Assembly: GCA_007644065.1 (NCBI GenBank)
Contig: VJWN01000028.1
Span: 186,001-250,000 of the forward strand
Direction of reading: 5' to 3'
Length of the DNA: 64,000 nt
Origin: Margaritispora aquatica
Taxonomy: Eukaryota > Ascomycota > Leotiomycetes > Helotiales > Discinellaceae
Position numbers and translations under genes: made by a program. Below, piece by piece: positions 21,401-30,774 of the stretch. The notes below the pieces were generated by a model. The model saw only the letters and a list, made by a program, of their open reading frames with translations. It had not been told where the DNA came from and did no database searches. Every line of letters begins with the position of its first letter. Position 1 is the first letter of the stretch.

Positions 21401-24400
21401 TCCCAAAAATGGCGATGACGGTGTTGATAGACTTCTGGAGCATGATAGGAATCGCTTGTTCACGAACAACACCCTTCGCGCTCAAAAAGGAAGCAAACTG
21501 TCTGATCTTTGTTGCCAAGTTTGTGTAAGTAATACTTGCTCCAGAGACATCGAGCACGGCCACTTTGGACGGATATATAGCAGCACACTTGAAGAATGCA
21601 GAATATGCAAGATCGAACACTGATTCCTCGGAGACAGGTGAAGTCAAGAGAACACAGCTGTCTTCAGATGTTTCTGAATCGATATCCTCAGAATCGGTAG
21701 GTGTGGATTGTGGGCTGCTGGAATCCGAGTCTTTTGCTGATGCTTTCGGGTCGTGAAATACATCTAGTAGCCCAGTTTCTGTAGATGGCGATTCAGAAAT
21801 GGTTCTCAATATTTCAACAACCGAGTTGACCAGATGTTGCGCGTATTCTGGTTCCAACGTTGATGCCAAAGTAACACGATCAAGCGACTCATAGTTAATC
21901 TCAAGCTTGATAGATCTCACGATCTCAGAATTTCCTTCTGGCAAAAGTTCAAGTCCACCTGTTGGTAAAGTAGAGACTGGCTTGACAAGAACATTCACCA
22001 TCGTATTGAAGATATCTCTGGATTTTTGTGCTGCCATCAAGATATTACGCAGTCCATAAGAAGCATGTGCCGCCACCTCCCATAACCTAGCTCGGACATC
22101 CGTGAGAATTTTTTGAAGTGACGCAGCTCTGTCGACTCTTATCCTCAATGGTGTAATCAAAACTGTTGGACCACTCAACTCGAGAATGCCGTGAAGAGGA
22201 GCGTCACGGCCGGAGAGTGTAATTCCAAACACAACATCATCGCTGTCACCACAATTGGCAAGAACGATTGCCCATGCAGCATATAACAGCACGCTTGGTG
22301 TTACATCTAGCTTTGAAGCGAGAATCTTCAGATCGAAGTCCCACGTAGTGCTTACAATGTTAGATGGAGCAGATTCGAGGTGAATTTGAGTAGGCATAGC
22401 GCCATCGAGGTAGCTAGTCCAGAATTCTTCCATCGCTTTCCGATCCTGATGTTCCAAATAACTGACGTACTGTCGAAAGGGTGAACGATGAACAAGCTCA
22501 TGGCCTAGAAGAAGTCTGCTTATGTCTTGCGAAAAGAAATGATTTGACCAGAAATCGAATAACGCATGGTGTGTTGTGAGGACTAAAATGTCGCTTCGAA
22601 CAATCGCGGCTCTCCACCACAGCTCTCCTGGCAACATAATCCTCAAACGTTCGCCTTCTAGATATTTCCTGAAGCCCAACTCACGGACTTCCAAAGGTAA
22701 ATCTGGAAGTTTGAGGACGACTTGCAGAAATGAAGAACTCTCAGTGACAAATGTTGTGCGAAGGAAAATTTCGGATTCCATAAGGGAGCTTAAAACTGAT
22801 TTTATCGACTCAGTGCTGTAACCCGCAAAACTGTAGGCTCGGCTATAAATATAGTCTGTTCCTCCCATCATTGTATCGGCAATGACTCCTTCTTGGAAAG
22901 AAGTGACTGGAAATGCGTCCTCGATATCCGATTGTTGGATTCCTAGATGCCCCAAGTTCGGTGGCTTCGGAATTAAACTGAATGGTAGGATATCTCTGTC
23001 TTCATTGCTATCAACAGAAGCCGGCTTGAGAAGAGAGGCAATCGAAGACAAGGATCTGCTAAGAATAACATCTTCGACGCGTAAGTTGAGCGAGTGAGCG
23101 GATTGTAGGCGAGAAACCACTTGAATAGCTTCAAGCGAGGATCCACCTAATGAGACGAACGAATCATCGAGGCCAATCTTAGACTCTGGAATAGCCAAGT
23201 ACTCAGCCCAAAGACGCTGGATCAACTGCTCGTTGGCCGTTAATACAATCTTGGTGTTATCTATTTCAGCATGAACTGGTAACAGTTGTCCAGATTTGCC
23301 AAGACTCTCTACAATCTCGCGAATTGCAGTTATGTCGACTTTTGAGTTCGCATTCCTCGGAAGCTCGTCTAGTGGAACCCAGAAATTTGGGATCGAGTAA
23401 GGTGACAGGTGTTTGACCAGAGACTGTTGGAGCCTTTTAACGGAAATTGACCAGTTCGTAGGGTCTCTGCTGACAATCACCGCCACAAGCACAGTTCTTT
23501 CGTTATTGAGAGCTGAAATAACGGTTGAGTCTTTCACATTGGAATCAGTTTGAATCAGCGCATTTGACTCGCCCGGATCAACTTTTTGGCCGTTGATCTT
23601 GACCTGGAGATCAATTCGACCAAGAATCTCTACAAATCCGTCGGTGTGCCTGACGGCAAAATCGCCTGTCCGATGAAGCTTTCCCTCCCCAAATGGATTT
23701 CGGATGAACTTTCTGGCAGTTTCTTCCTGGTTGTTCAGATATCCTCGCGCAAGCTGGCCTCCACCCAAGCAGAGTTCACCAGACACAAGCAAGGGTGTCA
23801 GTGTAGTTGTACCCGGATGCAGAATATACGAGGTTGTTGTGTCAATGGACTTCCCAATTTTTCGATGATTAGCACCACTCCTTAGACGGTAACGTGAATT
23901 GAGTTGAGTACACTCGCTTAAACCGTAGGTCGAATAAAGCTCCACTCGATGTGCCCATGTTTCAACCACAATAGCCTTAGGTATTTCGCCTGCAATTATT
24001 ATTCTCCTGAGAGATGGGACATGATCGGGTGAAAGAAGAACAACAGCTGATGGTGTAATATCTACTGAAGTGACTCCCATCATCACGATCATCCTTGAAG
24101 TGTTCACAGTAAGATTCTCTTTTGTGGCCAAGCACAGACATCCACCTGTGATCAGAGTGGCCCAAATTGTTCTCTGAGCAGCAGAAAAAGTGGGATTATA
24201 GAAAAGTAGTTGTCGTAGCCCGTCAATCTTTGGGGATGAGGATAGGCCATTGAACGCAGCTTGATGCTCAATAAGGACCCCCTTCGGCTTTCCCAATGAG
24301 CCAGATGTGTAGATAATATATGCCAAGTTACTTGGTTCTTGATTTGTAAATAGATTTCCATCGGGGCAATTGGTAGATTGAACAAGTAGATCGGGGACAT

Positions 24401-24857
24401 TTTGTTCGTTCTGAAATGCTCCGGCAGTATCGTTATCAACCAATATCAAAGTGGTGCTGGTATCCTCAAGAATGAAAGATTTCCGTGTTAGAGAAGTATC
24501 TGGGTCGAGAATAATGTAAGCAGCTCCAGCTTTGAGTGTTGCTAACATGGCAACGATAAGATTGACTGATCGAAGCATGTGTATTGCCACTCTCAAATGA
24601 GATTCTGTGCGGATCTGACGACTTAGTCGATTCGACAATTTGTTCAAAGTAGCAAAACTGATTGGTGGTTCTTGTTCAAATTGGACAGCGTGCGAATATG
24701 GTGTCAACAATACTTGACGCTCGAACAAGCCGTGAACAAGGCCCTTCTTTGGCGCTACGCTCGCCTCGCCATACCTAAGCATTTGAAGCTTTTCGGCTTG
24801 AGGCATTTGACTTGTACCTGAAATTATCTGCTGCGTCGTGGATGAGATTTCGTCCAT
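18462..24857 (-). CDS. Bimodular nonribosomal peptide synthetase, A-T-C-A-T-C
   Basis: One uninterrupted frame of 2131 aa from the ATG at 24857. A1 is about residues 40-515 (YTSGSLGKPKGV 183-194, TGDF near 400). T1 has its phosphopantetheine Ser in LGGSS near 574. C1 is about 625-1030 with HHALFD near 763. A Ser/Asp-rich linker at 1037-1067 is followed by A2, about 1080-1580 (FTSGSTGRPKGT, FDGS at 1277, EYGPTEAS, YVTGDL). T2 has LGGDS near 1635, and C2 is about 1700-2120 with DHASYDG near 1843. The length and order match fungal dipeptide synthetases such as brevianamide F synthetase, where a terminal C domain releases a cyclic dipeptide. A2 is canonical. A1 is not: the expected A4-motif Asp is Ser225, and several core motifs deviate. 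No methylation, epimerisation or TE domain is present. The product is unknown. It is divergently transcribed from the CMD-like gene and is a likely cluster partner of the P450. Confidence 0.93.
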   Translation of the reverse strand: MDEISSTTQQIISGTSQMPQAEKLQMLRYGEASVAPKKGLVHGLFERQVLLTPYSHAVQFEQEPPISFATLNKLSNRLSRQIRTESHLRVAIHMLRSVNLIVAMLATLKAGAAYIILDPDTSLTRKSFILEDTSTTLILVDNDTAGAFQNEQNVPDLLVQSTNCPDGNLFTNQEPSNLAYIIYTSGSLGKPKGVLIEHQAAFNGLSSSPKIDGLRQLLFYNPTFSAAQRTIWATLITGGCLCLATKENLTVNTSRMIVMMGVTSVDITPSAVVLLSPDHVPSLRRIIIAGEIPKAIVVETWAHRVELYSTYGLSECTQLNSRYRLRSGANHRKIGKSIDTTTSYILHPGTTTLTPLLVSGELCLGGGQLARGYLNNQEETARKFIRNPFGEGKLHRTGDFAVRHTDGFVEILGRIDLQVKINGQKVDPGESNALIQTDSNVKDSTVISALNNERTVLVAVIVSRDPTNWSISVKRLQQSLVKHLSPYSIPNFWVPLDELPRNANSKVDITAIREIVESLGKSGQLLPVHAEIDNTKIVLTANEQLIQRLWAEYLAIPESKIGLDDSFVSLGGSSLEAIQVVSRLQSAHSLNLRVEDVILSRSLSSIASLLKPASVDSNEDRDILPFSLIPKPPNLGHLGIQQSDIEDAFPVTSFQEGVIADTMMGGTDYIYSRAYSFAGYSTESIKSVLSSLMESEIFLRTTFVTESSSFLQVVLKLPDLPLEVRELGFRKYLEGERLRIMLPGELWWRAAIVRSDILVLTTHHALFDFWSNHFFSQDISRLLLGHELVHRSPFRQYVSYLEHQDRKAMEEFWTSYLDGAMPTQIHLESAPSNIVSTTWDFDLKILASKLDVTPSVLLYAAWAIVLANCGDSDDVVFGITLSGRDAPLHGILELSGPTVLITPLRIRVDRAASLQKILTDVRARLWEVAAHASYGLRNILMAAQKSRDIFNTMVNVLVKPVSTLPTGGLELLPEGNSEIVRSIKLEINYESLDRVTLASTLEPEYAQHLVNSVVEILRTISESPSTETGLLDVFHDPKASAKDSDSSSPQSTPTDSEDIDSETSEDSCVLLTSPVSEESVFDLAYSAFFKCAAIYPSKVAVLDVSGASITYTNLATKIRQFASFLSAKGVVREQAIPIMLQKSINTVIAIFGILLAGAVFVPLDPENPVERNVGIIEDVDASLVILDGVTSVFSTKCNCQCVIMDDVDWEKAPSYLVDNSGLTPSNLAYIIFTSGSTGRPKGTLLTHSGLSAAIEGMVEATELTSSCRALWALNYVFDGSLATLFPTLSTGGTLCFAPQDGMMPNLASMINNMNINHLSVTPTIASLLNPDEVPTLQVLIVGGEPLSPYILEVWSPRLKVFSEYGPTEASICVTVITVTPDMNPRNIGRPLKHASIIILDSKTLETVHPGETGELCLSGKQLARGYLKLPEQTVDVFRTLQDGTRVYVTGDLARWLPNGEIELLGRKDDQIKLNGHRIELGEVESVLMKSNLFKKCVVVAATILKKKQLVAFYLVPNAIKDGRNLLSKPAKASAQDFASMLGPNSLSRHMIPNLWLPVSEFPVTPSGKIDRRNILEFVEDLDKQGTLLDYLPHECLSKVESENEKVMQASWCGLFDKAIDKIHANSSFHVLGGDSISAISLVNILRRKGYKIDVKDVLSYPLLREQAALLIKISCPKEAPKSQIEAHSLEYQPPKAAYEQLAALGVSNLEVEDIYPCGPGQIEFLGQGNKKESFWHLMAVRSLPVNFDFDRWVYLTTKLTRQNPILRSFYLHLEEDTPQSPVQVVLRHSLLNLSNAYYGTELEKRKILDAEWNMPFEPTKPAVRYTLMINIETGARDLVTKIDHASYDGTLFHIFDKQFKELQQMRPIQQNSTFKEFVNYAILVPKPPQIAYWTNTLLGKSFDFPELLENPIIYGGFGETARISISTAIQSLAESCNVTASIVFQTAYTLLLAHLSKSKAITYDNLVTGRNVPLDDAHLINGTCANFLPFHTNVDRKMSVEELLQTTQAAFWTATENGFVSLGEIYDALSKQDSKATRAKCLFCFQPFEAEIDNDPMRWIVMKKSEKRMVFNYAIQLEIRKGTRKGEYSIRLEYDERVFGQGEASVALDWYTRCLKSMTEAPYGLVLGLGL

Positions 24858-26109
24858 GGTTTGAAAGTTCCTTGGGAGAGTAACGCTAAAAACGGCGCTT
24901 GTTGTGCAATACGATATTTGAGTTGTGTAGCTGAAGCCTTGAAGATTTTATGTACAAAAGGTACTCGAGGAACGCTTCATATGTCAAGAGAACGTCCGAA
25001 GGTCGGTGATTGAAGAAAAGATAAAAGCTGGGGGGGCTGTCTCAGTACTGGACAATGTATCGTCTTCTTTTCTAACTGAATACCAACTCTATCATATCTC
25101 AGTTGCTGATCTGAAGGTCCGGGAATAGTTGTACAAAATCGTTTTCACCCTCCAAATTGAGACCTCTGACCAACAATGATTAGACAATCACTACCACCAA
25201 AACAGCCAAATTCGGGCTTCTTATTCTTCAAATATTTCTCCACCATGAGCAAGACATGCCAGAGTTTAGCTGATGGACATTTATTTCTGGCTAATTATTG
25301 CCGCCGATAGCTGGGATCAAGACCTATTCCATACCAAAGAGCCCCCAAGTAGGCTGTACATCACGAAAATATCTTATTATTGATGTCTTCATTCACGTAA
25401 GTATCAGTGCTGTGCCGCTGTGAATTAACCGACCGAGCCAAGTTCACATTTGACGTATAACGTGCCGCTTCATGCACTCGTGCATGAAGCGGCACGCAAG
25501 GAAACTCAATTATGCTAATTACGTCTGGTATGGGTTCACTGCTGCTCGTAAAACTCACCATTACCATCACTGCGCAATCGAACCCAGGTCCGGGCACCTG
25601 GATTTGAATTTCAGCTTCTCGCCGCAATTTCTCGCGCTTGCAGGGCACTTTCCCGACCTTGCTTTGATGATACTTAAGCGAGCACGAATGTGTAGCTGAC
25701 GTGGGAATAGAGGTGCAGAACGGCATAGAACATTGATAGGGCGCTTTACGCGCTTTTTGAATCATTAAATTTATTTCCAAGTGTTATAAGATTAGGCTAG
25801 GATTATACATGCTGTACCAATTGCTTTTCTTAGCATCTATTGCAAACTGTTACCGAGCCGACCAACCAACAGTTAACAACTTGCTTGAATGACCCACCAC
25901 TAAAGGAGTAGGAAAGTGTTGCCAAGAACGTCTATTTCTGATTGGTATAGTGTATTTCCGTTACACGTAGAAGTACTTTACCTCCTTGCCGGCACCGTAT
26001 CAGACCCAATTTTGAAAGCCATCCACTGTCGCGACCATTTCTCATCTCACAGGACTCCAACCAAAAGTGCAACTTGCCCCAACATTAACACGTTACCAAC
26101 CCACCAATC
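24858..26109. promoter_or_regulatory. Shared divergent promoter of NRPS and CMD-like gene
   Basis: About 1.25 kb separates two divergent starts. No gene is supported inside it. It contains the perfect palindrome at 25461-25496. Such regions usually hold the pathway regulator's sites in fungal clusters, which is inference here. Confidence 0.5.
25461..25496. promoter_or_regulatory. Perfect palindrome with 17-bp arms
   Basis: The arm CGTGCCGCTTCATGCAC at 25461-25477 is followed by a two-base centre (TC) and by its exact reverse complement at 25480-25496. The arms carry CCG (25465-25467) and CGG (25490-25492) triplets in everted orientation, 22 bp apart. It sits roughly midway between the NRPS and CMD start codons. 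It could be an operator for a dimeric regulator (for example a Zn2Cys6 protein) or a transcribed hairpin. Confidence 0.5.
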
Positions 26110-26760
26110 ATGTCTTCCACGCCTGCTACCTTCACCTCCACCTCTCCTCACGCCTTCATCAATGGTATTGATATTCACAATGCCCCTCCCACACACGAAG
26201 CCAACGCCGCCACCTTGCGCAAATGGCCTTTCCAGCGCAACATCTTCAACACATTAGCGCGCTCGACGGGACTGTTCCAACCCTTCATGGCCGCTCTCGG
26301 CGCTGTGTTCAACGGTGCCACTCGCACGATCCCACTGCTCGAGTGGCAACTCATCGTGCTCCGCCTATCAGGCAAACTCGGCGCCGAGTATGAATTCAGA
26401 GTCAACGAACCCGTTGCTCGCTTCTACGATCTGGGCGATGAGAAGATCGCAGCTCTGTACAAAGGCTTGAAACCGGAGGAGCTGTTTGAGACTGATGGGG
26501 GCAAGTGGTCTGAGAGACAGAGGTGTGTGGTGAAGTTGGTGGATGAGTCGATGGCGACGTTTACGAATACTGAGGAGACGATGGAGTGGGCGAAGAGGTT
26601 GATGAGTGAGGATGAGGTGGTGGAAGTGCTGATTGTGTTGGGTATGTATGCGACTATTGCGAGGGTTACGATGGGGTTGAGGATTCAGATGGATCCTGAG
26701 ATTCCCGACCTGGTAAAGTTCATTCCTGGTGGAGTGACGAAGAACGCGCAGGATCCATGA
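26110..26760 (+). CDS. Carboxymuconolactone decarboxylase/AhpD-like protein
   Basis: A single-exon protein of 216 aa. The centre (about residues 70-105) has the family pattern: TIPLLEWQLIVLRLSGKLGA followed by EYEF. The C-terminal half has the second helical pair with LVDESMATFTNTEE and EVVEVLIVLGMYATIARVTM. The redox CxxC of AhpD is absent, and the His that follows EYEW in typical decarboxylases is Asn99 here. The fold is therefore supported but the activity is not; related fungal proteins in biosynthetic clusters often act on cyclic intermediates. The long, His- and Pro-rich N-terminus has no obvious signal peptide. Its divergent position beside the NRPS suggests a shared pathway. Confidence 0.8.
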   Translation: MSSTPATFTSTSPHAFINGIDIHNAPPTHEANAATLRKWPFQRNIFNTLARSTGLFQPFMAALGAVFNGATRTIPLLEWQLIVLRLSGKLGAEYEFRVNEPVARFYDLGDEKIAALYKGLKPEELFETDGGKWSERQRCVVKLVDESMATFTNTEETMEWAKRLMSEDEVVEVLIVLGMYATIARVTMGLRIQMDPEIPDLVKFIPGGVTKNAQDP

Positions 26761-27724
26761 TATTTTCGTTGTTCTGAAATGAAATTTACAATCTAGTGTA
26801 CAATTTAATCGTGTCTTGAGGGGGGTGTTTCACCAAGAGGGCGAATTCGAATGAATTTCACTGTTTAATCCACACCTCAGAACATGTCATGCGTGTTTGT
26901 AAGACAAGTGTATTCTTGAGTCTTTCCATAACATTGGCCAACTTCATTTCATGTGATCACCGTCTTGTCCACTCAGTGTATCAACAATTGGACTGAGCCC
27001 GAGGTGTGAAATAGTCTGGAATGGTCACAAACAGCGTACCTTCTGTCAACTCTAGCAGTGAAAACCGCCACTTATTCATGACATCTCTGGTACCAGCGTC
27101 CACAAATCCCATCTTTATATTCAAACCACCTTATCCTCTCCAAATGCAAATCAATTCCTCCATCCAACAAATCACAAAGTGCTAAAATAAGCGAGTTCAT
27201 GTTTTCTTCTTCTGATCCTCACCCAAACCCCACCGTCCCACTCCTCCCCACAACCTACCTATCCGCTGAAGAAACCCTTTCCAAGCTCACCAATTGGTCA
27301 TGCCATGTACTCCACAACTCCGCATACAGAAACCATGCATCTCTGATCCCTCTCTCAATACTTCACTGGTTCACCAGCACCCAAGCTACATGACCGGGAC
27401 GCAGGCCCGGATGCATGGCCCGAAGCGGAACGGTGCGCGCCCCATTTAAGGTTGCGAAGCGAGGATCTTGCATTGGTTTTCATGTACCTACCTCCCTTCA
27501 CTTACCTTATGGGAACCGAACCCTCTTTGGTGCGTGATTACACACATTAGTTAGGGGAATTTCAGATAAGAAATTGCGCCTTACCTTGCGTATCTAGGTA
27601 GCATACCATACATAGCTGGATTTAAGAGGATACAAAATGCATGTGCATCCCCTCCTAGCTAACCTCTATTCTTTCTTGAGTTTCCAAAGCCTTCGTCCTC
27701 TGCGATATTGCCGACGAAGTGAAA
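26761..27724. other. Intergenic between CMD-like gene and P450
   Basis: No gene is supported. A 64-codon plus frame at 27199-27393 begins with an ATG but shows no motif, signal peptide or splice partner. Confidence 0.45.
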
Positions 27725-29784
27725 ATGGTGGAAATAAGCATTATTGTTAATGCGAATAGCTTGCTGTTAGCAGTGGGTGCGCTGGTAGTATATGCGATTT
27801 ATGGTGTTGTTTGGAGGCTTTATTTGAGTCCTATCAAAGATTTCCCGGGTCCTAGGTTGGCTGCTTTGACGCTGTGGTGAGTGGGCTCGGATTTGTCGTT
27901 TTTAGCTAGGATGAGGATGAGAATTGAGTGAGAGGAGACAAGAGTGTGGGAAGGAGTCGGACTGTATGTGTGGTATAGGCGGTGTGGCTGACGTTTGGGA
28001 ATATAGGTATGAGTTCTACTACGAAGTCTTCCCATATCAAGGACAATTGTAAGCTCTCTATCTCTCTAGAGATTTGCCCTTACGAGCCCCACCCGCTCCA
28101 AAATCACCCAAAGCACAAACTCACAAAACACAGCACATTCCACCTCGCGAAGCTACACGCTCTCTATGGTCCCATCGTCCGGGTCTCACCCTACGAGCTC
28201 CACATCCTCACACCATCCTTCTACGAAACGCTCTACTCACCCACCGCCCGGCTCGATAAATGGAACTTCTACACACGAGCGTTCGGCACCGATGGCGCGG
28301 GCTTCTCCACGCCAGACGCGCAGATCCATAAGAGGCGCAGAGCAGGCACGGCGCCGTATTTCAGTACGGCAAATATTCGACGCATTCAGCCACTTATTGC
28401 GGAGAAGGTTGAGAGGTATTTGGAGCGGTTGAGGGGGCTGAGGGATGGCGAGAGGGACGGAGACGGTGAGAAGGGGAGGGTGGTTAGGGTTGTGGTGACG
28501 ACGAGTGCGTTTAGTACCGGTATGTACCTGGTGTGCGTTAAGTGAGGATCGAGTGATGAATGATGGAAGTGGTTGGATTGTGAAACAGAAAATGGCATTG
28601 TGGTAATGTGGGTTGCAATTGGAGCTAACTCAAAGTCTCTGGATAGATGTAGTGAAAATGTACTGCTACGGCAAATGCGACGATCGAATCGAAATGCCCG
28701 ATTTTGACGCCAACGAGTACGATACCTTGCATGCTTTTGCGAAGGGGATGTGGATCTTGAAGCACAACTTCTGGATTGTCTTTATCATTCGCACCTTACC
28801 TGCTGCGTGGATGATGCATGTTCCTGGACCTTTAGGGGATTCTGTGAGAGCAAACTGGGTACGTTTTCCATTTCTTCTAAGTTGATAATATTGCATTTTT
28901 CATGCGTTAAGGATGAGTGAAAATCAACTGACGAATTGTAGAAATACCAAGGTCAAATCCGTGAAATTCTGTCAAAAAAGAGTGAGGATCATAAGCATCT
29001 TGCTCACCGAACTATTTTTCACGAGCTACTGGAGAGCGATATGCCAGCGGAAGAGAAGAATATTCAAAGACTTGCTGAAGAGGCCCAGGTGATTGTGAAT
29101 GCAGGTAGATCGCACCCATCCAATTCATTTGGGTCGTTTTGCTGACTCCACTCAGGCGGAGAGACCATTGCATGGACTCTCGCGGTCATTACATATAATC
29201 TTCTTGCTAATCCTGCCATACTCAGGAAATTGAAGGCCGAACTCTTAGCAGCCATCCCTGACCCCGATGTCACCCCTGAACTAGTCGTCCTGGAACAACT
29301 ACCATATCTCACTGGTGTCATCCGGGAGGGATTGAGACTGGCTTATGGCGTATCAGGACGTTTAGTTCGTATCCCACTAGAACCACTCGTCTTCAAGGAT
29401 GGAGAACATGAAAGGGTCATTCCAGCAGGCACACCATGCGGAATGAGCTCAGCGCTTCTGCATCATGACGAAGAAGTCTTTCCCGATTCGTACAACTTCA
29501 ATCCTGAGCGGTGGATCGGTAATCCTGGGCTGTATAGGTATTTGGTGTCATTTTCTAAGGGCACGAGAGGGTGTGTGGGTATGACGCTCGCTTATGCCGA
29601 GATGTACTTGTGGCTTGCAGGTGTCTATCGTCGGTTTGGGTCGAAGGAGGTGAGGTGTGATGGCGACGAAGGAGTACTGGAGCTGGTCGATACTGATGTC
29701 AGCGATGTCACCCTTGCTTATGACATGTTTGTACCGGAGGTGAAGAAGGGAAGTAAGGGTGTTCGTATTCGAGTGCTACCATAA
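27725..29784 (+). CDS. Cytochrome P450 monooxygenase (cluster candidate)
   Basis: Six exons, 27725-27876, 28007-28048, 28134-28519, 28647-28858, 28942-29104 and 29156-29784, give 527 aa in continuous phase. The N-terminus has a membrane helix (SIIVNANSLLLAVGALVVYA) and the proline hinge DFPGP. Later motifs are KLHALYGPIVRVSPYELHI, the I-helix AGGET (split by the last intron), E-G-L-R in VIREGLRL, FNPERW, and the haem loop FSKGTRGCVG with the Cys thiolate ligand. All catalytic signatures are intact. It is a microsomal haem monooxygenase that needs P450 reductase; its substrate may be the NRPS product, which is inferred from position only. The 42-nt second exon was placed because it restores the usual YEFYYEV and GQFTFHLAKLH context. 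Confidence 0.9.
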
Positions 29785-29934
29785 TACCTGAGACTCGGCT
29801 TCGGCCGCAGATTGGCACCAGGTTCATTCCTGGCTTCGCGCTGCAGCAATCCGGCAATTCAGTGTTGGCTTAAATGGGGATGCCATGTACAAGATGCCAC
29901 AACATTTCATCTAGATCGACCCAAGAATCAGCTC

Positions 29935-30774
29935 TCAAGAAGAATGAAGCTGGCCATCAAGCCATAGTTCCCCACCATGTGCCACGTGAAGTTCGCGCAG
30001 CATGAAGATTTCGCCGACTGTAAGCTGCCCAGAATGTACTGTCCGATTTACTTCCAAAATACGCCTTATGTGACCAGATTTGCTGCCAAGGAAAGCTAGA
30101 ATTGCCGCCCACTCCTCACGAATAGATCTTGTGTATCTAATAGCCTCTTCAAAATCGCTAGGACAGTGTTCAAACGCTTGCATGTATCCGTGAAGAATCT
30201 CGCTATTGGGAATACAAGTGGTTATTGTTCGAAGGGCAAAGCATGGTCGACGGTTCCATTTACACAGCTTGTAGTTTGCCCTCCCATATGCATGTTGACT
30301 GCGCTTCCGCTTTTGACCGCCAATTTCTGATGTTAGAGGGAAGATCTCTATCCAAGCATTTTGTACAGTAATTGCAAGACGTAGCTCGAGTTCTGTGCTA
30401 TATCCAATTTTGTATCCCATTACAAAAGTATTCTGCTCAAATGGCACATCTTTAGCTTCGGCGTAGATTTGCTTGCATGTTTCGAGGAGGCTAAGCTTGA
30501 GAGACGGACAGTTGCTCGCTTCGTGGATTGAAGTTGTGTTCAGCGACTTCATGTCCACGCAGACTAAGTGATACGGGTGAGTCTTTGGATAGCTAGGTAT
30601 GAATTTTTGACATATATCTGCTTGACTTTCTCTAGAAAAGTTTTCAGCTGAATCTTGCGGCGTTTCGGGCTTTGGTAGCAATAGAACATAGCCTGTATGT
30701 GAACGCAAAGCATATTGATATATCATATCGCGTATTTCTCGTGGGAGATCGAGCAGTTGGCAACGCGGTGCCAT
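29935..30774 (-). CDS. F-box-like LPREIR-family protein, paralog 5
   Basis: A single-exon protein of 279 aa from the ATG at 30774 (MAPRCQLL); the frame extends five codons more only from a GTG. Block 1, LPREIRDMIYQYALRSHTGY, starts at residue 10, so this member lacks the long N-terminal extension and the MGS terminus of paralogs 2-4. Block 2 is LLETCKQIYAEAKDVPFEQN and block 3 GGELWL, a few residues before the stop. It is separated from the main array by the NRPS-CMD-P450 group, which therefore lies within the family's territory. Confidence 0.85.
   Translation of the reverse strand: MAPRCQLLDLPREIRDMIYQYALRSHTGYVLLLPKPETPQDSAENFSRESQADICQKFIPSYPKTHPYHLVCVDMKSLNTTSIHEASNCPSLKLSLLETCKQIYAEAKDVPFEQNTFVMGYKIGYSTELELRLAITVQNAWIEIFPLTSEIGGQKRKRSQHAYGRANYKLCKWNRRPCFALRTITTCIPNSEILHGYMQAFEHCPSDFEEAIRYTRSIREEWAAILAFLGSKSGHIRRILEVNRTVHSGQLTVGEIFMLRELHVAHGGELWLDGQLHSS

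Noticed and set aside
25571..25605. tRNA-like T-arm sequence on the minus strand (GGTTCGATT)
   Set aside because: No paired acceptor, D or anticodon stems can be built around it.
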